A stretch of 64,000 nucleotides of DNA from Sanderia malayensis (GCA_013076295.1 RQOL01000387.1:1-64000), one strand, 5' to 3'; numbered from the stretch's first letter, positions 35,000 through 46,364 are shown. Made by a program: numbers and translations. Notes: generated by a model not told the origin, from the letters alone.

Positions 35000-35940
35000 T
35001 CAACTCAAGACTGATTGCACGATGAGTGCAATCTTTCTTCCCTCAGCAGCAAACTTACGGCCGATCTCCTTGACCCATTCTGTAAAGAGGCTACCATCCA
35101 TCCAACTCTTTTTCTGCGAGCGATAGCGACAAGGAAGACTTTGGATGTTTTTGAAACATCTTGGCTTTGCTGATTTCCCTATCACAAACATAGGCAACTT
35201 TTCTCCAATGGCATTAGCAGCAGTTAAACCTGTCAATCGCTCTTTACTGTTTTTTCCCCCTGAGCATCACTCGTTCTTGTAGTGCAAAGTTTTTGTTGGT
35301 AGTGCTTTATAAAAAAGCCCAAATTCATCAGCGTTGAAAATGTTCTTTAATTCATACCGGGAAAGAATAGTTGGGAGATAGGTCTCTTCCCAAGGTGCCG
35401 TCATTTCCTGAGTACACGACTTTTCTTCCCCTGACACGTATCTAAAAGTGACATTGTGTCTAGCTTTCCATCTGTCAAGCCAGCCATCAGAAGCTCTGAA
35501 ATCAGGAAGGTGTAATGATGTTGCAAATTCCAAGGCTTTGTTTTTCAGAATCACTCCTGAAACTGGAACATTATTGGCACGAGTGTTTTGGAACCAAGCG
35601 TAAACTGCTTTGTCCAGGTTTTCGTTGTCTGCTTTTCTCATCTTTTGTCGTTTAGGATTTACTCCTCCAGACTCGTAAGCAGCAACGATTTTTTCTCTGC
35701 TTGCAAGCCAAGTTGAAACTGTGTTTCTCGGCACTCCATATTTCTCTGCTACGGATTTCTTTGGCATCCCAGACGAAATATCTTGCAAAGCTTGGTATTT
35801 TCTTTTAATTGGAAGTGTATTCCTTGTCTTTGTTACTTTATCGGCCATCTTGCTGTGGCGTGTTCAGGTTCCAAGCAGAGTGAGTCAGAAAATACGAACG
35901 AATAAGCAGCCAACTCTTTTATAATCAACTCAAGACTAAA
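35000..35940 (-). pseudogene. Tandem duplicate of the transposase N-terminal part
   Basis: 35022-35938 repeats 34097-35013 almost exactly (period 925 bp), including the promoter-proximal sequence and the start codon (35848 versus 34923). It encodes the same HTH region and the first-D motif NADEFGLFY, then frameshifts at the same locality (near 35265) into a fragment with AANAIGEKLPMFVIG. The junction lies next to a GATTGCACGATGAGTGCAAT palindrome-like sequence at 35013-35031. Confidence 0.9.
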
Positions 35941-36375
35941 TCATTTTACAAACACACAATTATAATTAAGACTTCTGTCTCTAATCAATCAACGGACACA
36001 GATGAATAGGAAATAACAATTACACAACTATGGCTGGCTATGGCTACAAACATAGTTACAAAGCAAGAAATCAAGATAATGAATTAACACATATAAACAT
36101 TCAAGGACAACATATGAAATACAATCATGATGATAAGCATCAAGCATAGTTGGCGCCAGCATTACATTGCAATTTTACCAGTGTAACTACGAACTGTGAA
36201 CAGAGCACATGACGGGATCAGTTATAAGTTGTTTGATATGGCATCCCCTAATTATGAGTTGCACGTGTCACGTGGTAATGGCAATGGCACCATGAAAACA
36301 TTACATTGGTTTCGTCGGTCTTCTCATCTCATCACGAACAACAGGCAAACTGCTCCCAGTGAATTTTGAATTGTA

Positions 36376-36852
36376 ATGGCACTGATTTGGATACCTAAGC
36401 CAAATTTGGCTGAAGGTGTAAGAGAAGATTTGGCAAAAATACAATCCATGCCTGATGTTCAAATTCCCTTTGATGTTGATTTACCTATTGTCATAACAAA
36501 TAATTGGGAAATGGAATCTTACGTTAAAGGCTATCATGTTTATCGAAGTTTCTGGACGCCTATCATTGATGAAATTTTAAATACTAGAAGACAACCGGAA
36601 AACCAAATGGATAAATACGCAGTATGTGTATTGAAAGATGCCAGAGTTGTTGGACATTTGAAAAAAGGCAGCAACGGGCGTTTTGCAAAAACAATTTTTT
36701 ACTTTTTAAGAAGTGATGCCCATGCCAAGTGCTCTGTACGAATAACTGGCGAACCAGTGAACCTTGGTGACAAAGAGGGCATGCAAGTTCCATGTGTGCT
36801 ACAATTTGAGGGACAGAGTAGATTTATTGAATTATTAAAACAAAATCTTTGA
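36376..36852 (+). CDS. HIRAN-domain protein carried by the Tigger element
   Basis: Intact 158-codon frame starting MALIWIPKPNLAEG. Residues ~50-125 match a HIRAN domain: YHVYRSFWTPIIDEIL, RRQPENQMDKYAVCV, VVGHLKKGS, CSVRITG. HIRAN domains (named from HIP116/HLTF and Rad5) bind DNA ends or modified DNA and usually sit in helicases; here the domain stands alone. It lies inside the Tigger TIRs, divergent from the transposase, and is the only intact frame in the element. It could be a passenger gene or a transposition or repair cofactor. The start codon follows a short leader; no intron is needed. Confidence 0.75.
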   Translation: MALIWIPKPNLAEGVREDLAKIQSMPDVQIPFDVDLPIVITNNWEMESYVKGYHVYRSFWTPIIDEILNTRRQPENQMDKYAVCVLKDARVVGHLKKGSNGRFAKTIFYFLRSDAHAKCSVRITGEPVNLGDKEGMQVPCVLQFEGQSRFIELLKQNL

Positions 36853-37578
36853 GATAATCATTTCAATATTGCTGGATGTTAGTCTTTATTTCTTTCTCTT
36901 CACTTAACGTAGGGCCCATGCACAATACAGCTTGAAAAAGCCATTAGTCAATTTTTGTAACCACAAACCTTGGGAATCCGGCATGACTTGAAAACTATTT
37001 CCAAACTATTTCATGTCCACAAATGTATACATTTCGATTAACACCACGAAAGGATTACAAGACAATAGCAATGATTTTGGCTAATAGTTTTGAGCACCTC
37101 CGGATGTGCTACGACGGGGCATCATCATAAGCCGGTTAGATTATGATTAACACCATATTTACACCTCAAGCTTTGCATGCAATCGCGATAAGTTTTCTCA
37201 AAAATTCGTTATATCGAGGGTATTTGTGGTCAAGGGACCGGAAAATTGGTTCGTAATAACGAGAGTTCGTTATATCTAGGGTTCGTTATACAGGGAGTAT
37301 TTTCAGTAGGTTTTACTACCCAGAATCCAAGGGACCGGAGTTTTAGTTCGTAATAGCGGGAAGTTCTTTATAAGCGGGGTTCGTTATAGCGGGATTCCAC
37401 TGTACCTTAATTTCTGCATCCCATCGTCAAAACATCTCTTTTAAACTTTCATCTGATCTAAATTTTGGAATTCTAAAAATGAAAACATAGTTATAAATCA
37501 TTGAGTATTGAATATTGCTATCGAAGTATGTGGATGTCACACTTGACAGAAACTGTATAGATAGCATTGCAACAGGAT

Positions 37579-39709
37579 TTACCCATGCATCTCACTAGAC
37601 TTGATATTGCACCCACACTTCCAAGTTCCCCGAATTTGTGAGACACTTTCTGAAACGCAAGCTTTATGAAAATGTGATTTGCAGTCAACACAACCAATAC
37701 ACGATAGGTCCATCTGGAAAAGTCGTTGCAATATTGCCTGGGGAAACACAACAGAATTCAACCCAGCTGAACATGCTTCTGTCTTTGAACAGGCACAATA
37801 AGTAGTGCTTTGAGCGCCTATTGGCACGACAACTGTGTTGTCAATGGACAAGATCCATCTCATCAACTCTCATTGATGGATTTCTACAATTTGGACTCCG
37901 AAATAAAATTTCGGGTTCAACATCAGGCCACCATGCTGGTTTCTTAGCCTCTTTCCAATTCGCTTGATTCTTCATATCTAAAATTAAAACATAGATTGAT
38001 TAATGAATGACAGAGGCATAGGAACTGGAGGGTGGGGGGGGGGTCTTTTTGGCAAAGTATGCAAAGGTGTTTTTACCAAACCCAAAAGTGCCTCCCCTAA
38101 GCTCAAAATTAATTGGCCTCGGAGTGGTTATATGCCCCGTTTCGACCTGGCTGGCCACTTTTTAAATGTTTCTTACTTCCCTATCATAGCACAGTACGGT
38201 CAGTCATTGAGGAGATAGAGACGAATATCGGAGACTTTGAACGACTGCTGGACACGGTGAAGAGGAGGAAACTTCAATGGTTTGGACACGTCACAAGGAG
38301 ACCCGGCACTCTTGCACATACAGTGATGCACGGAAGGGTTGATGGACAACGGGGAAGAGGTCGACAGCAGAGAAGCTGGATGGAAGATGTGAAGATCTGG
38401 AAAAACAAACCGGTCAGTGTCTGTGTGCGGATTGCGGAGGATAGAGACATTTGGAGAAGAACATGCCAGTACCCCAACGGCCAGTAGGCTACGGGTGTGA
38501 CCTGACCTGACCTCACAGTACGGGTCGTATAGTAACAGTAATGGTGCTCATGCCGAAATACAACCAAAACATACCAATTCCAGCGATGATTTGTGAGATC
38601 AATTTTCGCTTTCTGCCAATTGAAAATGAATGAACATTCTGTGTGGTCACAACTTCCACAATTTTGTCATCAATACCTATTTTGAATAAAAAAATAATTT
38701 ACTATCCTGTGTACACTATCCAAATCACTTCAGTAAGGGATTGCAAAATGTCTTGAAGGTTCAAGTAAAGTGAAAGGCAATATCATAAATTGAAGTAAAT
38801 GAAATAAAAAGTTTTGTTTCTACCAGATTCCTCAGCTATATTTTCTTCTTCTCCTTCATCGTTAAAGTCAACACCATCAGCTTTCACTTCCTCAAGTACA
38901 ATGGAGGTAAACTTCTTTGCCACACTCTTACTTTTACCAATGGCTTCAAACTGTTTTGGACCTTAAATCAATGAAAATCAAATTTAGTTTACCAAAGACC
39001 CTATCTTCACATTGCTAACATATAGTAATTTAGCAATATAAATTATAGAGCAAATTTTAAATTTGCAAACTATAATCCAATTGAACAAGAGTTTCTACTA
39101 ACCTGAATACCTTACACACAATTGGCCATCATTTGTTTTTACCAGTGTCAATGCCAGAGGTGGTGTTTTTGTTCTTTTATACCACTTTGTGAGCTTTAAA
39201 TTAAATAAAATCAAAACCATAAACTTACTGCTTGGAAACAGTATCACTGATATAAATTTAATGTCTTTTGCACCTGTACAGTGTTCTAAGGTAATGAATT
39301 AACTCACAATAACATTCAAAGAGGACATTTTAGCAGTATCAAGCTTTCTTCACGCAGATCTATTCTTGATAAATTCATTATCTGTTCTAATTCTGTGAAA
39401 TAACAAGACAGGAATGAAAATTGAAGCCACATCACAATGATTATATGATTATGAATAAAACAACAACTACAACAATACAATGTAAACATATTATAATATA
39501 TAAACATTAGTAATAAAAATATAATAAAAAATTATGGAAGGAGAATATTTGAACCATGTGGGACATGTTGAAAGAATATCCACAATTTATCATCATATCA
39601 TAAATACCCTTTTCTTTTGAGGTGCTAAAATTATATCAGCATCAACAGATTGTGCATTTTCATCAATAGTTACTTCAGATTGCACATCCTGATGAAAGGT
39701 CGAAGCCAT
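37579..39709 (-). CDS. Spliced gene with PHD-like cysteine-rich C-terminus
   Basis: Six exons on the - strand join in phase with GT-AG introns. 39608-39709 starts MASTFHQDVQSEVTIDE with a TATATATATA about 15 bp upstream. 39308-39381 reads IMNLSRIDLREESLILL, then one frameshift. 39103-39193 reads LTKWYKRTKTPPLALTLVKT. 38824-38961 reads PKQFEAIGKSKSVAKKF and acidic sequence. 38575-38676 reads VVTTQNVHSFSIGRKRKL. 37579-37977 reads ANWKEAKKPAWWPDVEPE, then after a frameshift CACSKTEACSAG, SCIGCVDCKSHFHKAC and GTWKCGCNIK. The last Cys/His pattern resembles a PHD finger, so a chromatin-related role is possible. An RTE fragment lies in the last intron. I do not recognise the family. Confidence 0.5.
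38113..38520 (+). pseudogene. Non-LTR retrotransposon C-terminal fragment with 3' tail
   Basis: The frame to 38487 contains RRKLQWFGHVTRRPGTLAH, HGRVDGQRGRGRQQRSWMED and AEDRDIWRRTC, the post-RT C-terminus of endonuclease/RT non-LTR elements. The stop is followed by a short GACCT tandem tail (38497-38517), as expected for the 3' end of RTE-type elements. The 5' part is missing; this is a 5'-truncated insertion inside an intron of the 37.6-39.7 kb gene. Confidence 0.75.
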
Positions 39710-39734
39710 TGTTGTTAACTTGAATATATATATA

Positions 39735-40355
39735 AAACTGTACACTACTGAACACTGATAATGCTAACTGTATAATGAAATAATAATAATATGTAACTTG
39801 TATATAAACTGATTTTCTAATAAATACGCTAATGTGATCAAAAACACTCACAAAAACACATGCAAAAATGCAATCGCAAAATACCAAGCAAAACAAATAG
39901 ATTACACGGTCATCTTTGGATGACCGTGTAATAGACATATTGCAACAAGTTGCAAATGATAAAGTTTCCCGCCAAAAATTCACTGAAAACAAAATATTTC
40001 ATGTTTTTATACTAGGCAAACATGCATGCAACTGTAACTAATTTCTCCAATTTAAACTGCACTTTAAAGATATCATACAAATTACTACTTCTTAGGCCTT
40101 ACTGTCTATCCTTCAACCTTTCCCTACCCCTTGTTGGGCGCCGTGCCACGTGTAGGTGGGGTAGAAGAAGCAAGTTTCAAATTTTTCCCACCAAAATTTT
40201 CAAAATAATTTTGCTCTGCATCCCCTAGCCCATCAAACTGTGGCTCCACGGAACTTCCTAAACCATGTAACCTAAGGCCCCTTTTGTGCCAGGCTGCATG
40301 CTCATAACGAGTGTTTGTCAAAGATAAATTGGTTGGTAGCTGGCTTATTTTAAGA
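39735..40355. other. Intergenic interval with a perfect 14-bp hairpin
   Basis: 39901-39914 (ATTACACGGTCATC) pairs perfectly with 39919-39932 around a TTTG loop. Otherwise there are short open frames only. Confidence 0.45.
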
Positions 40356-40360
40356 ATGAT

Positions 40361-41640
40361 TTATACTTCTCTGCACTGGGTGTCGATAGCCTCCAAATAA
40401 AGCCCATTTCGATTAAAGCTATTGAATCTGTTAGATGGCTCTGAGAGATAGGAACAAAGCGAAGCATTTCCAGCAACTTCGACTTTTTGCAATTTGACCA
40501 TTGCTCCATTTGTATTGAATATGGACAGACATTCTTCTGTCACCCTGTTCTCCATAACTGTCGTCAGAGTAACTTCTCTCCCGCAACAATTTGCAACAAC
40601 CACAGACATTGCTTTTGTTTTTCCATAGCCGCTGATTTTGATGCCTTCGGCCCAGGTCGTTTGTTAGAAACCGGCGTATTGAGATTCTTGCGGGAGTTTC
40701 TGTGCATCGGCGAGTCGAAATCCATGTTTCTTGTAAAGATACGATCTTGCAGGAAACGCTTTGTGAGATCTTCTCCAGCACTCTTTGCCACGAGAAGGTC
40801 ATTCTGCAATTCAGGTGACGCAACTTCTCCAGTCTGCAATGTCCAAGTTTAGTGTTGGAAGGATCAATAGGATCATACTCAAATTCAATGATATCTAGAT
40901 TTTGAACTGCAATTTCATCTATCTTTAATCTCTCCACTGTGTTCTCTCTGTGAACATATGAATTTGATGTCTTCAAGTCTGCCGTTTTATGTAAGGATAC
41001 CCTAGCTCTGTTCACATAATTGGTAGTTCTTGAATGAGACAACAGTTTCATTTTTGAGGATATTCTTCCAGCCCGCCTTTAATTTATAGCCCTTGGTCAT
41101 TTTCACTTCAAACCACAAGTCTAAGGGCAGGGAGGTGTAAGGTTTTTCTGACATTAACTGCGCAAACAAAGCAGCTTCCATGTACTGTGATATTTCCTCT
41201 AGAAGACCAGAAATTTCAACCCAAAATTCAACAAGCCATTTGCCGTAATGATTGTTGTCATAGATTTTCATCCATGGGATCATCAACCGAAGTGATGTTT
41301 TCAATTCACTCCAATCCTGCTTTTTCACAGAGTGAATGTTCATCATCAAAATCTCCACCATTTCCATGAAAGACAGTCAGTAGTTGGCCATAGGCGAGTT
41401 ATATTCTTCCATTGACTTGAATGTGTTTTTCATGAAGTTTGACAATTCTTTGCTCTCCCTTATCTGCCATGCAGCTTCTCAGAGCTCCTCTAGTTTAGAG
41501 TGTGACGGGAGACTGAGCTTTTCGAAAAGTGCTTGAGTACCATCAGACAGCTTGTGACCAATTCTTTTTCTCGCATGAATAATTCTTCGCTGTAGAGCTT
41601 CGTAAGTTAGGTGCAAAGCCCTGATAGCTCCTTAATACCA
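40361..41640 (-). pseudogene. CXC-family mobile gene, N-terminal half
   Basis: Broken - strand frames read in order: KRIGHKLSDGTQALFEKL (about 41560), MEMVEILMMNIHSVKKQDW and YGKWLVEFWVEISGLL (41367-41200), KMTKGYKLKAGWKNIL (about 41080), SHSRTTNYVNRARVSL and IDEIAVQNLDIIEFEYDP (41051-40870), then through further shifts to VTEECLSIFNTNGAMVKLQ (about 40500). This is the upstream half of the same multicopy gene whose later parts occur at 30.7-31.5 and 29.4-29.9 kb. At least four frameshifts. Function of the family unknown. Confidence 0.6.
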
Positions 41641-41689
41641 CTGCGGAGGAGCTTAAAGCACATTTTTACTATTAATCCCTGCTACACGA

Positions 41690-42330
41690 GATCTAAGTAC
41701 TTTTTTCGTGCGGAATGGATTTCCTGACAGAAACAACATTGAATATAATGGCTTTTGCAGGTTTTGTTGTAGTAATAGTTTTAAATTGAGCATTTGACAA
41801 TTTTTGATGTGCAGTCATATATACGAGCCCATGCAGAAAGGTTCCTGGCATTTTGAAGGGGGACCCCAGTTTTATTTTATTCTTATATGTGTTCTGATGT
41901 AGAAACAAGTGTCAAACCCGATTTGGTCATGGATCCTCATTAATTTCCCTTACTAACTGGACAATTGCGAAAGTTAACCGTTCTTCGTGATTGTGCTATG
42001 AGGATAATTGGTGTGAGGTCGAATAAATGCAATGTTGTGTCACCTGAAAAATCGAATTAAAAATAGCATGTGTCCTGGCGCATCACATCTTAAATGATGA
42101 TGTATGTGTTGCCTTGCAGAGACACTTCACCAAATATGCCCACACCGAAACAACAAGAAACAACAAATGCTTAGCCAATTTGCCCAGCATCAAAGCTGAA
42201 TATGTAAAAAAGGGTTTTAATTAGATGGGGGCAAAGTCATACAATGATTGGCCCAGACGTAAGATCTGCTGAAAGTAAGAAGGATTTTAAGAAACAGTTC
42301 AATTTATTAAACTTGGCTTTTTAAGTCACC
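41690..42330. pseudogene. CR1/L2 retrotransposon tail fragments
   Basis: 41690-41935 is an inverted copy of the 27.12-27.30 and 28.14-28.21 kb sequence. 41950-42330 on the + strand encodes the extreme C-terminus of a CR1/L2-type RT (ALQRHFTKYAHTETTRNN, CLANLPSIKAEYVKKGF), with a stop and ending beside the foldback element. The two pieces are in opposite orientation, so the element was rearranged. Confidence 0.6.
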
Positions 42331-42353
42331 ATGGACTTTATTGCAATATATCT

Positions 42354-44428
42354 TAGACAGGGTTTTTTTTTCAAAAAAACTGGCAAAGTGGCTAACCTCA
42401 GATTTTATTTTACATTTATACTAAATCAACTACGGAGATTTCAAATCCAAGATGAGCCCAAAAAAATTTTGACGGAAGTCTACTTTTCTGGTGTCATCAT
42501 TAACTCGAAAAAATGCGGTTTGTACTGCCGTAAATTTTTTCTCGTAACCACTACAGTCCAACAAATTATATATTTGAACAGCACACAGTAAGCGCTTTCG
42601 AATGATACATAGATTTATTATTTTTGACTTACTTTTGATTTTTGGGTATGACATCATCATTCGCCATGACGTCATCCTCATTTACTAATAAGTGGAAATA
42701 TCGTGAACAAATGAGTTTCAACATGTTCAAACCAGTGATAAAACACTTTTATTAACAAAATATGGTCAAATGGGGGGGGGGGGGGGTGTTGATGTTATGG
42801 AAGCCATTCATCTTTATCACTCTCCTCACAAACTGCCAAAAAAATGTAGTTGAGCTCATCCGTTTCAAATTGATTATCTTCATCTTATTCAATGTGATCT
42901 TCATCACTTAACAATTCATCTTCAATTCCATTATCCCTCTGCTGAATATCTTGCTGTTGTCAGACGGGACCCTGGAAAGTTTTCATCTGGGAACCCTGGA
43001 AAGTAATTTTTTCTCTCCTTTCTGCAATTTTCGCTTTATCAGCAACTGACTCAACAAAATGTTGCATCTTTTTCAAGCAAAATTTTCTTTTTAATTGCTG
43101 CAAAAGTTTCATCAAGAACATCTTGCGAGAGTTGTTCATTCTGAGTATGTCGATTTCACGAGCCACTAGTAAGCCATGATGGAACCGGTCCCATGTAAAC
43201 GCAGCCTACGAGAGCCGGGTAGCAGAGTCAGGTCAGAATTCGGCGTCTTGACACTGATTCATTCACGTTTTACTCAAAAATAGAAAAGCTGATCATCCAT
43301 TTTTTTCACTTTGCCTTGCCTGTGGCCGGTGGGCATCATTGCACGTGGATTCCGAATTTCCATCCTTGGTATTTTGGCTGGTAGTTTTGGCGTGTCTCTA
43401 AAGCGAGATTAAAAGGCTAAAACAAGGCATTCCAATAATGGCCACTTCGATCCTTCGATCTGTTTGTCTGCTCCATATGGTTTAATTTAATGCCGCAATG
43501 GCTCATAATAACATTCCTAAGCCAATGACCTATGAGCAGCATGGCTCAAAGAAGTGATCATAAAATGCCCGAGCCATGAGATATATGACTCAGTTAATCT
43601 TAGAAAGCAGCGATGAGCCATGAGATGGGTGGCTCATAATTGGCTCGTTTTTATCTCATGGCTTACTAGTGGCTCGTGAAATCGACATACTCAGAATGAA
43701 CAACTCTCGCAAGATGTTCTTGATGAAATTTTGCATGAAAAAGATGCAACATTTTGTTGAGTCAGTTGCTGATAAAACGAAAATTGCAGAAAGGAGAGAG
43801 AAAATTATTTTCCAGGGTTCCAAGATAAAAACTTTCCAGGGTCCCAAGCATCTACCGTCTGACAACATTGAAGATGAATTGTTAAGTGTACACGGAATAA
43901 GACGAAGATAATCAACTTGGAACGGATGAGCTCAACTACATTTTTTTGGCAGTTTGTGAGGAGAGTGATAAAGATGAATGGCTTCCATAACATCAACACC
44001 CCCCCCCCCCCCATTTGACCATATTATGTTAATAAAAGTGTTTTATCACTGGTTTGAACGTGTTGAAGCTCATTTGTTCAAGATATTTCCACCTATTCAT
44101 AAATGAGGATGACGTCATAGCGAATGATGACATCATACCCCAAAATGACAAGTAAGTCAAAAATAACAAGTCTATGTATCATGCGAAAGCACTTACTGTG
44201 TGCTGTTCAAATATATAATTTGTTAGACTGTATTGGTTACGAGAAAAATGTACGGCAGTACAAACCGCATTTTTTCAAGTTTATGACGTCACCAGAAAAG
44301 TAGATTTCCTGTCAAAATTTTTTGGGCCCATCTTGGATTTGAAATCTCCGTAGCCGATTTAGCATAAATGTGAAATAAAATTTGAGGTTAGCCACTTTGC
44401 CAGTTTTTTTGAAAAAAAATCCTGTCTA
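42354..44428. mobile_element. Foldback element with ~0.8-kb inverted arms
   Basis: The outer ends TAGACAGG (42354) and CCTGTCTA (44428) are inverted, each followed by a homopolymer block and GCCAGTTTTTTT-type sequence. The arms 42354-43170 and 43664-44428 are inverted copies over their full length, including a poly-C/poly-G tract (42770 and 43999). TCT flanks both ends (42351-42353 and 44429-44431), a possible 3-bp target duplication. Each arm carries the same coding-like piece (MAREIDILRMNNSRKMFLM). The ~490-bp centre (43171-43663) differs and contains repeated GAGCCAT/ATGGCTC motifs. No transposase seen. Confidence 0.8.
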
Positions 44429-44429
44429 T

Positions 44430-45645
44430 CTATTTTTGTAACAGTTAAATAGTTGCAAATTATGTTTTTAACATTTCATTTTTTCTTTCTAAGCAGGACA
44501 GGCACTGAAAACAACACTCTTTTTTGAAACTTTAATCCTGTTAAAATATTCGTATTATTATATTGTTATTATAACGGTGGGCTGACCTCTCTGAAATGGT
44601 GCACATTCTACCGCACTTTATAGCTACGTCTGTCACCGGTTATACATCTCCTGGACTTTTGCGGCATGGTATAGGTTGTGATATGAAAAGAAGTATATAG
44701 ATCAGAAAATAAATTAGGCAATGTTATTGTAAATATTATTGTAAATGTTATTGCTTGCTGAGAATGGCCTCATTAGCAACAACAATGAAAATAATTATAG
44801 CCTTGTGTAAAGGTGCAAAACAAAAAGTTAATGCTACATATTTCTATAGTACACTTCAGTGTGAATTCAATATAAAAGTAATGCTATAATTAGTGTAAGT
44901 ATAGCTAATGCATATTTTATGAACACACTTACGTTCAAGTGCAGTTTGTTTTGGTTTTAAGCAGTCACTAAAGTGGAATAGAGTAATTTTGTATCAAAAA
45001 TGTTATCTACTACAAACAGGGGACTTGTGAAAATAAACTGAGAATACATTAACACATTCTACATCAATACATCAACCTGTTGAATCCAGTGAAGTTGTAA
45101 AGAATTCAAAAAATTTGATTAATAGCAGAATGCATAGTTGTTCAAAAACGGCCTTATACTAAATGTTTTTTCACATGTTTGAAGAAGTATGAAAACGATA
45201 TTTTTATTTGTGGTAAAAAGCAGTTCGTTCTACAGAGGTTAAATTTGCAAAGCATGTAAAAACAAAAATAGAAATTCTTTGTTGAGAGGAGTTTGGGAAA
45301 GATTCGTGTCCGTTATTTAAAAGTCAATCTGAGTGGTCCTTTAGTTATGAGGAAAACATAATTAAAAACGTAAATGGAATAGTCAAGAAGAAAAACTGTG
45401 GTTATATAATTAATTTCTTAACGAGCCTTTTGTCTTTCCAATCTGTTATTGGAAACAAAAGAGAAATTGGAGTAATTCTGAACTTGAAATATTTAATAGG
45501 TACAATAATATCATGTCTGATAAACACGTAACTCTTCTCTTGTCATTGAAAGGATACAAAGAAGAACAAAAATTATTAAAATTATTATGCAAACTATTGA
45601 TGATTATGTTTGTTAGCTGATAAGTACAAAAACAGCGCTCATAAT
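44430..45645. other. Unassigned AT-rich interval
   Basis: No exon, repeat or RNA signal that I can support. It is bounded on the right by the donor of a candidate first exon. Confidence 0.3.
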
Positions 45646-45652
45646 ACTTACC

Positions 45653-45890
45653 AGTGATTGCGAAGTGTATAACTATAGCGTGTTGAAAAATCGGCCACCT
45701 AAATGTGGGATTTCTATTGTGCTCTACACCTTCGACAATGTTTAAAAGTCTTTGATCGGTACAGAACTTTAAAATTGCTTTTAAAATCGGAAACATAGCG
45801 AAACATAATAAATACTAAAGAGTAGGAGAGGGAGTGGGTGTCCTGGCCCACCTGGCCCACGCATGCGCAGTAGAATGTGTTAAGATTGCG
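45653..45890 (-). promoter_or_regulatory. Candidate first exon with NRF-1-like promoter sites
   Basis: The - strand frame from an ATG at 45796 (MFPILKAILKFCTDQRLL) runs to a strong donor (CACTG/GTAAGTATT) at about 45652. Immediately upstream are two GCATGCGCA-type palindromes (about 45862-45871 and 45889-45898), the consensus of NRF-1 binding sites in animal promoters. This suggests a housekeeping-type TSS. No second exon is assigned, so the gene is unnamed. Confidence 0.3.
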
Positions 45891-46155
45891 CATGCACGAG
45901 AGTCTTCGAGAATTGAAAAGAGCATGAACAGTAAAAAAATAATCGAAAACGACAGGTTCTGGAAAGTTAGTTTAAAGTTGCAAAACATCGTCAAAGCTGA
46001 TAAAAAACCCATAAAAAGCTTAATAACTAAAAAACGGTTTTGTTTATGAAAAAAAATTTTACAGCAATAAAAAGAAAATCTCTTGATTATATTGAATGAA
46101 TTATTTCATATTTTTCATGCACTTATAAGATGATAAGAATTTGTTAAGTAAATCG

Positions 46156-46320
46156 CAAGAAAACACAAAAATATTGAGGAACTGGCAAATTCACGTTCTC
46201 GGCTCGAGATCGAATTCAAAGAACCAATCAGGAACTTTCGAATGCGATGTTCGAATGTACGCGGCAAATCTCTGCCATGAGAAAGCAGAAACTTCTAGAA
46301 TCTGGAATGATCTAGAGAGT
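46156..46320. promoter_or_regulatory. Detached copy of the Polinton heat-shock-type promoter block
   Basis: About 150 bp match 47371-47520 in the same orientation, from CACAAAAATAT through GAACTGGCAAATTCACG, ACCAATCAG and TTCGAATGTACGC, to CAGAAACTTCTAGAA. It ends with a GAA-TTC-GAA array. It lies downstream of the - strand gene at 46527-47213, near where the Polinton should end, and may belong to the element's terminal region. No terminal inverted repeat could be recognised. Confidence 0.55.
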
Positions 46321-46364
46321 TTTTACAATTTATATATTAGTAGAATTTAGAAAAATGAGCCATA

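Larger units (their letters stand above)
33164..37402. mobile_element. Tigger/pogo-type element, complete ends, TA duplication
   Basis: Both ends begin CAGTGGAATCCCGCTATAAC (33164 forward, 37402 reverse) and are flanked by TA (33162-33163 and 37403-37404). Each end continues with subterminal motifs of the type TTCGTAATAGCGGGAGTTCG; the right end carries several extra copies (37195-37390). The element holds a - strand transposase pseudogene, a 925-bp tandem duplication of its 5' part, and a + strand HIRAN-domain gene. TIR sequence, TA duplication and transposase all agree with the pogo/Tigger group of Tc1/mariner. Confidence 0.92.

Noticed and set aside
40431..41051. 206-codon frame as a single intact gene
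   Set aside because: Only its first third is in the frame of the CXC-family gene; the rest is an out-of-frame reading beyond a frameshift.
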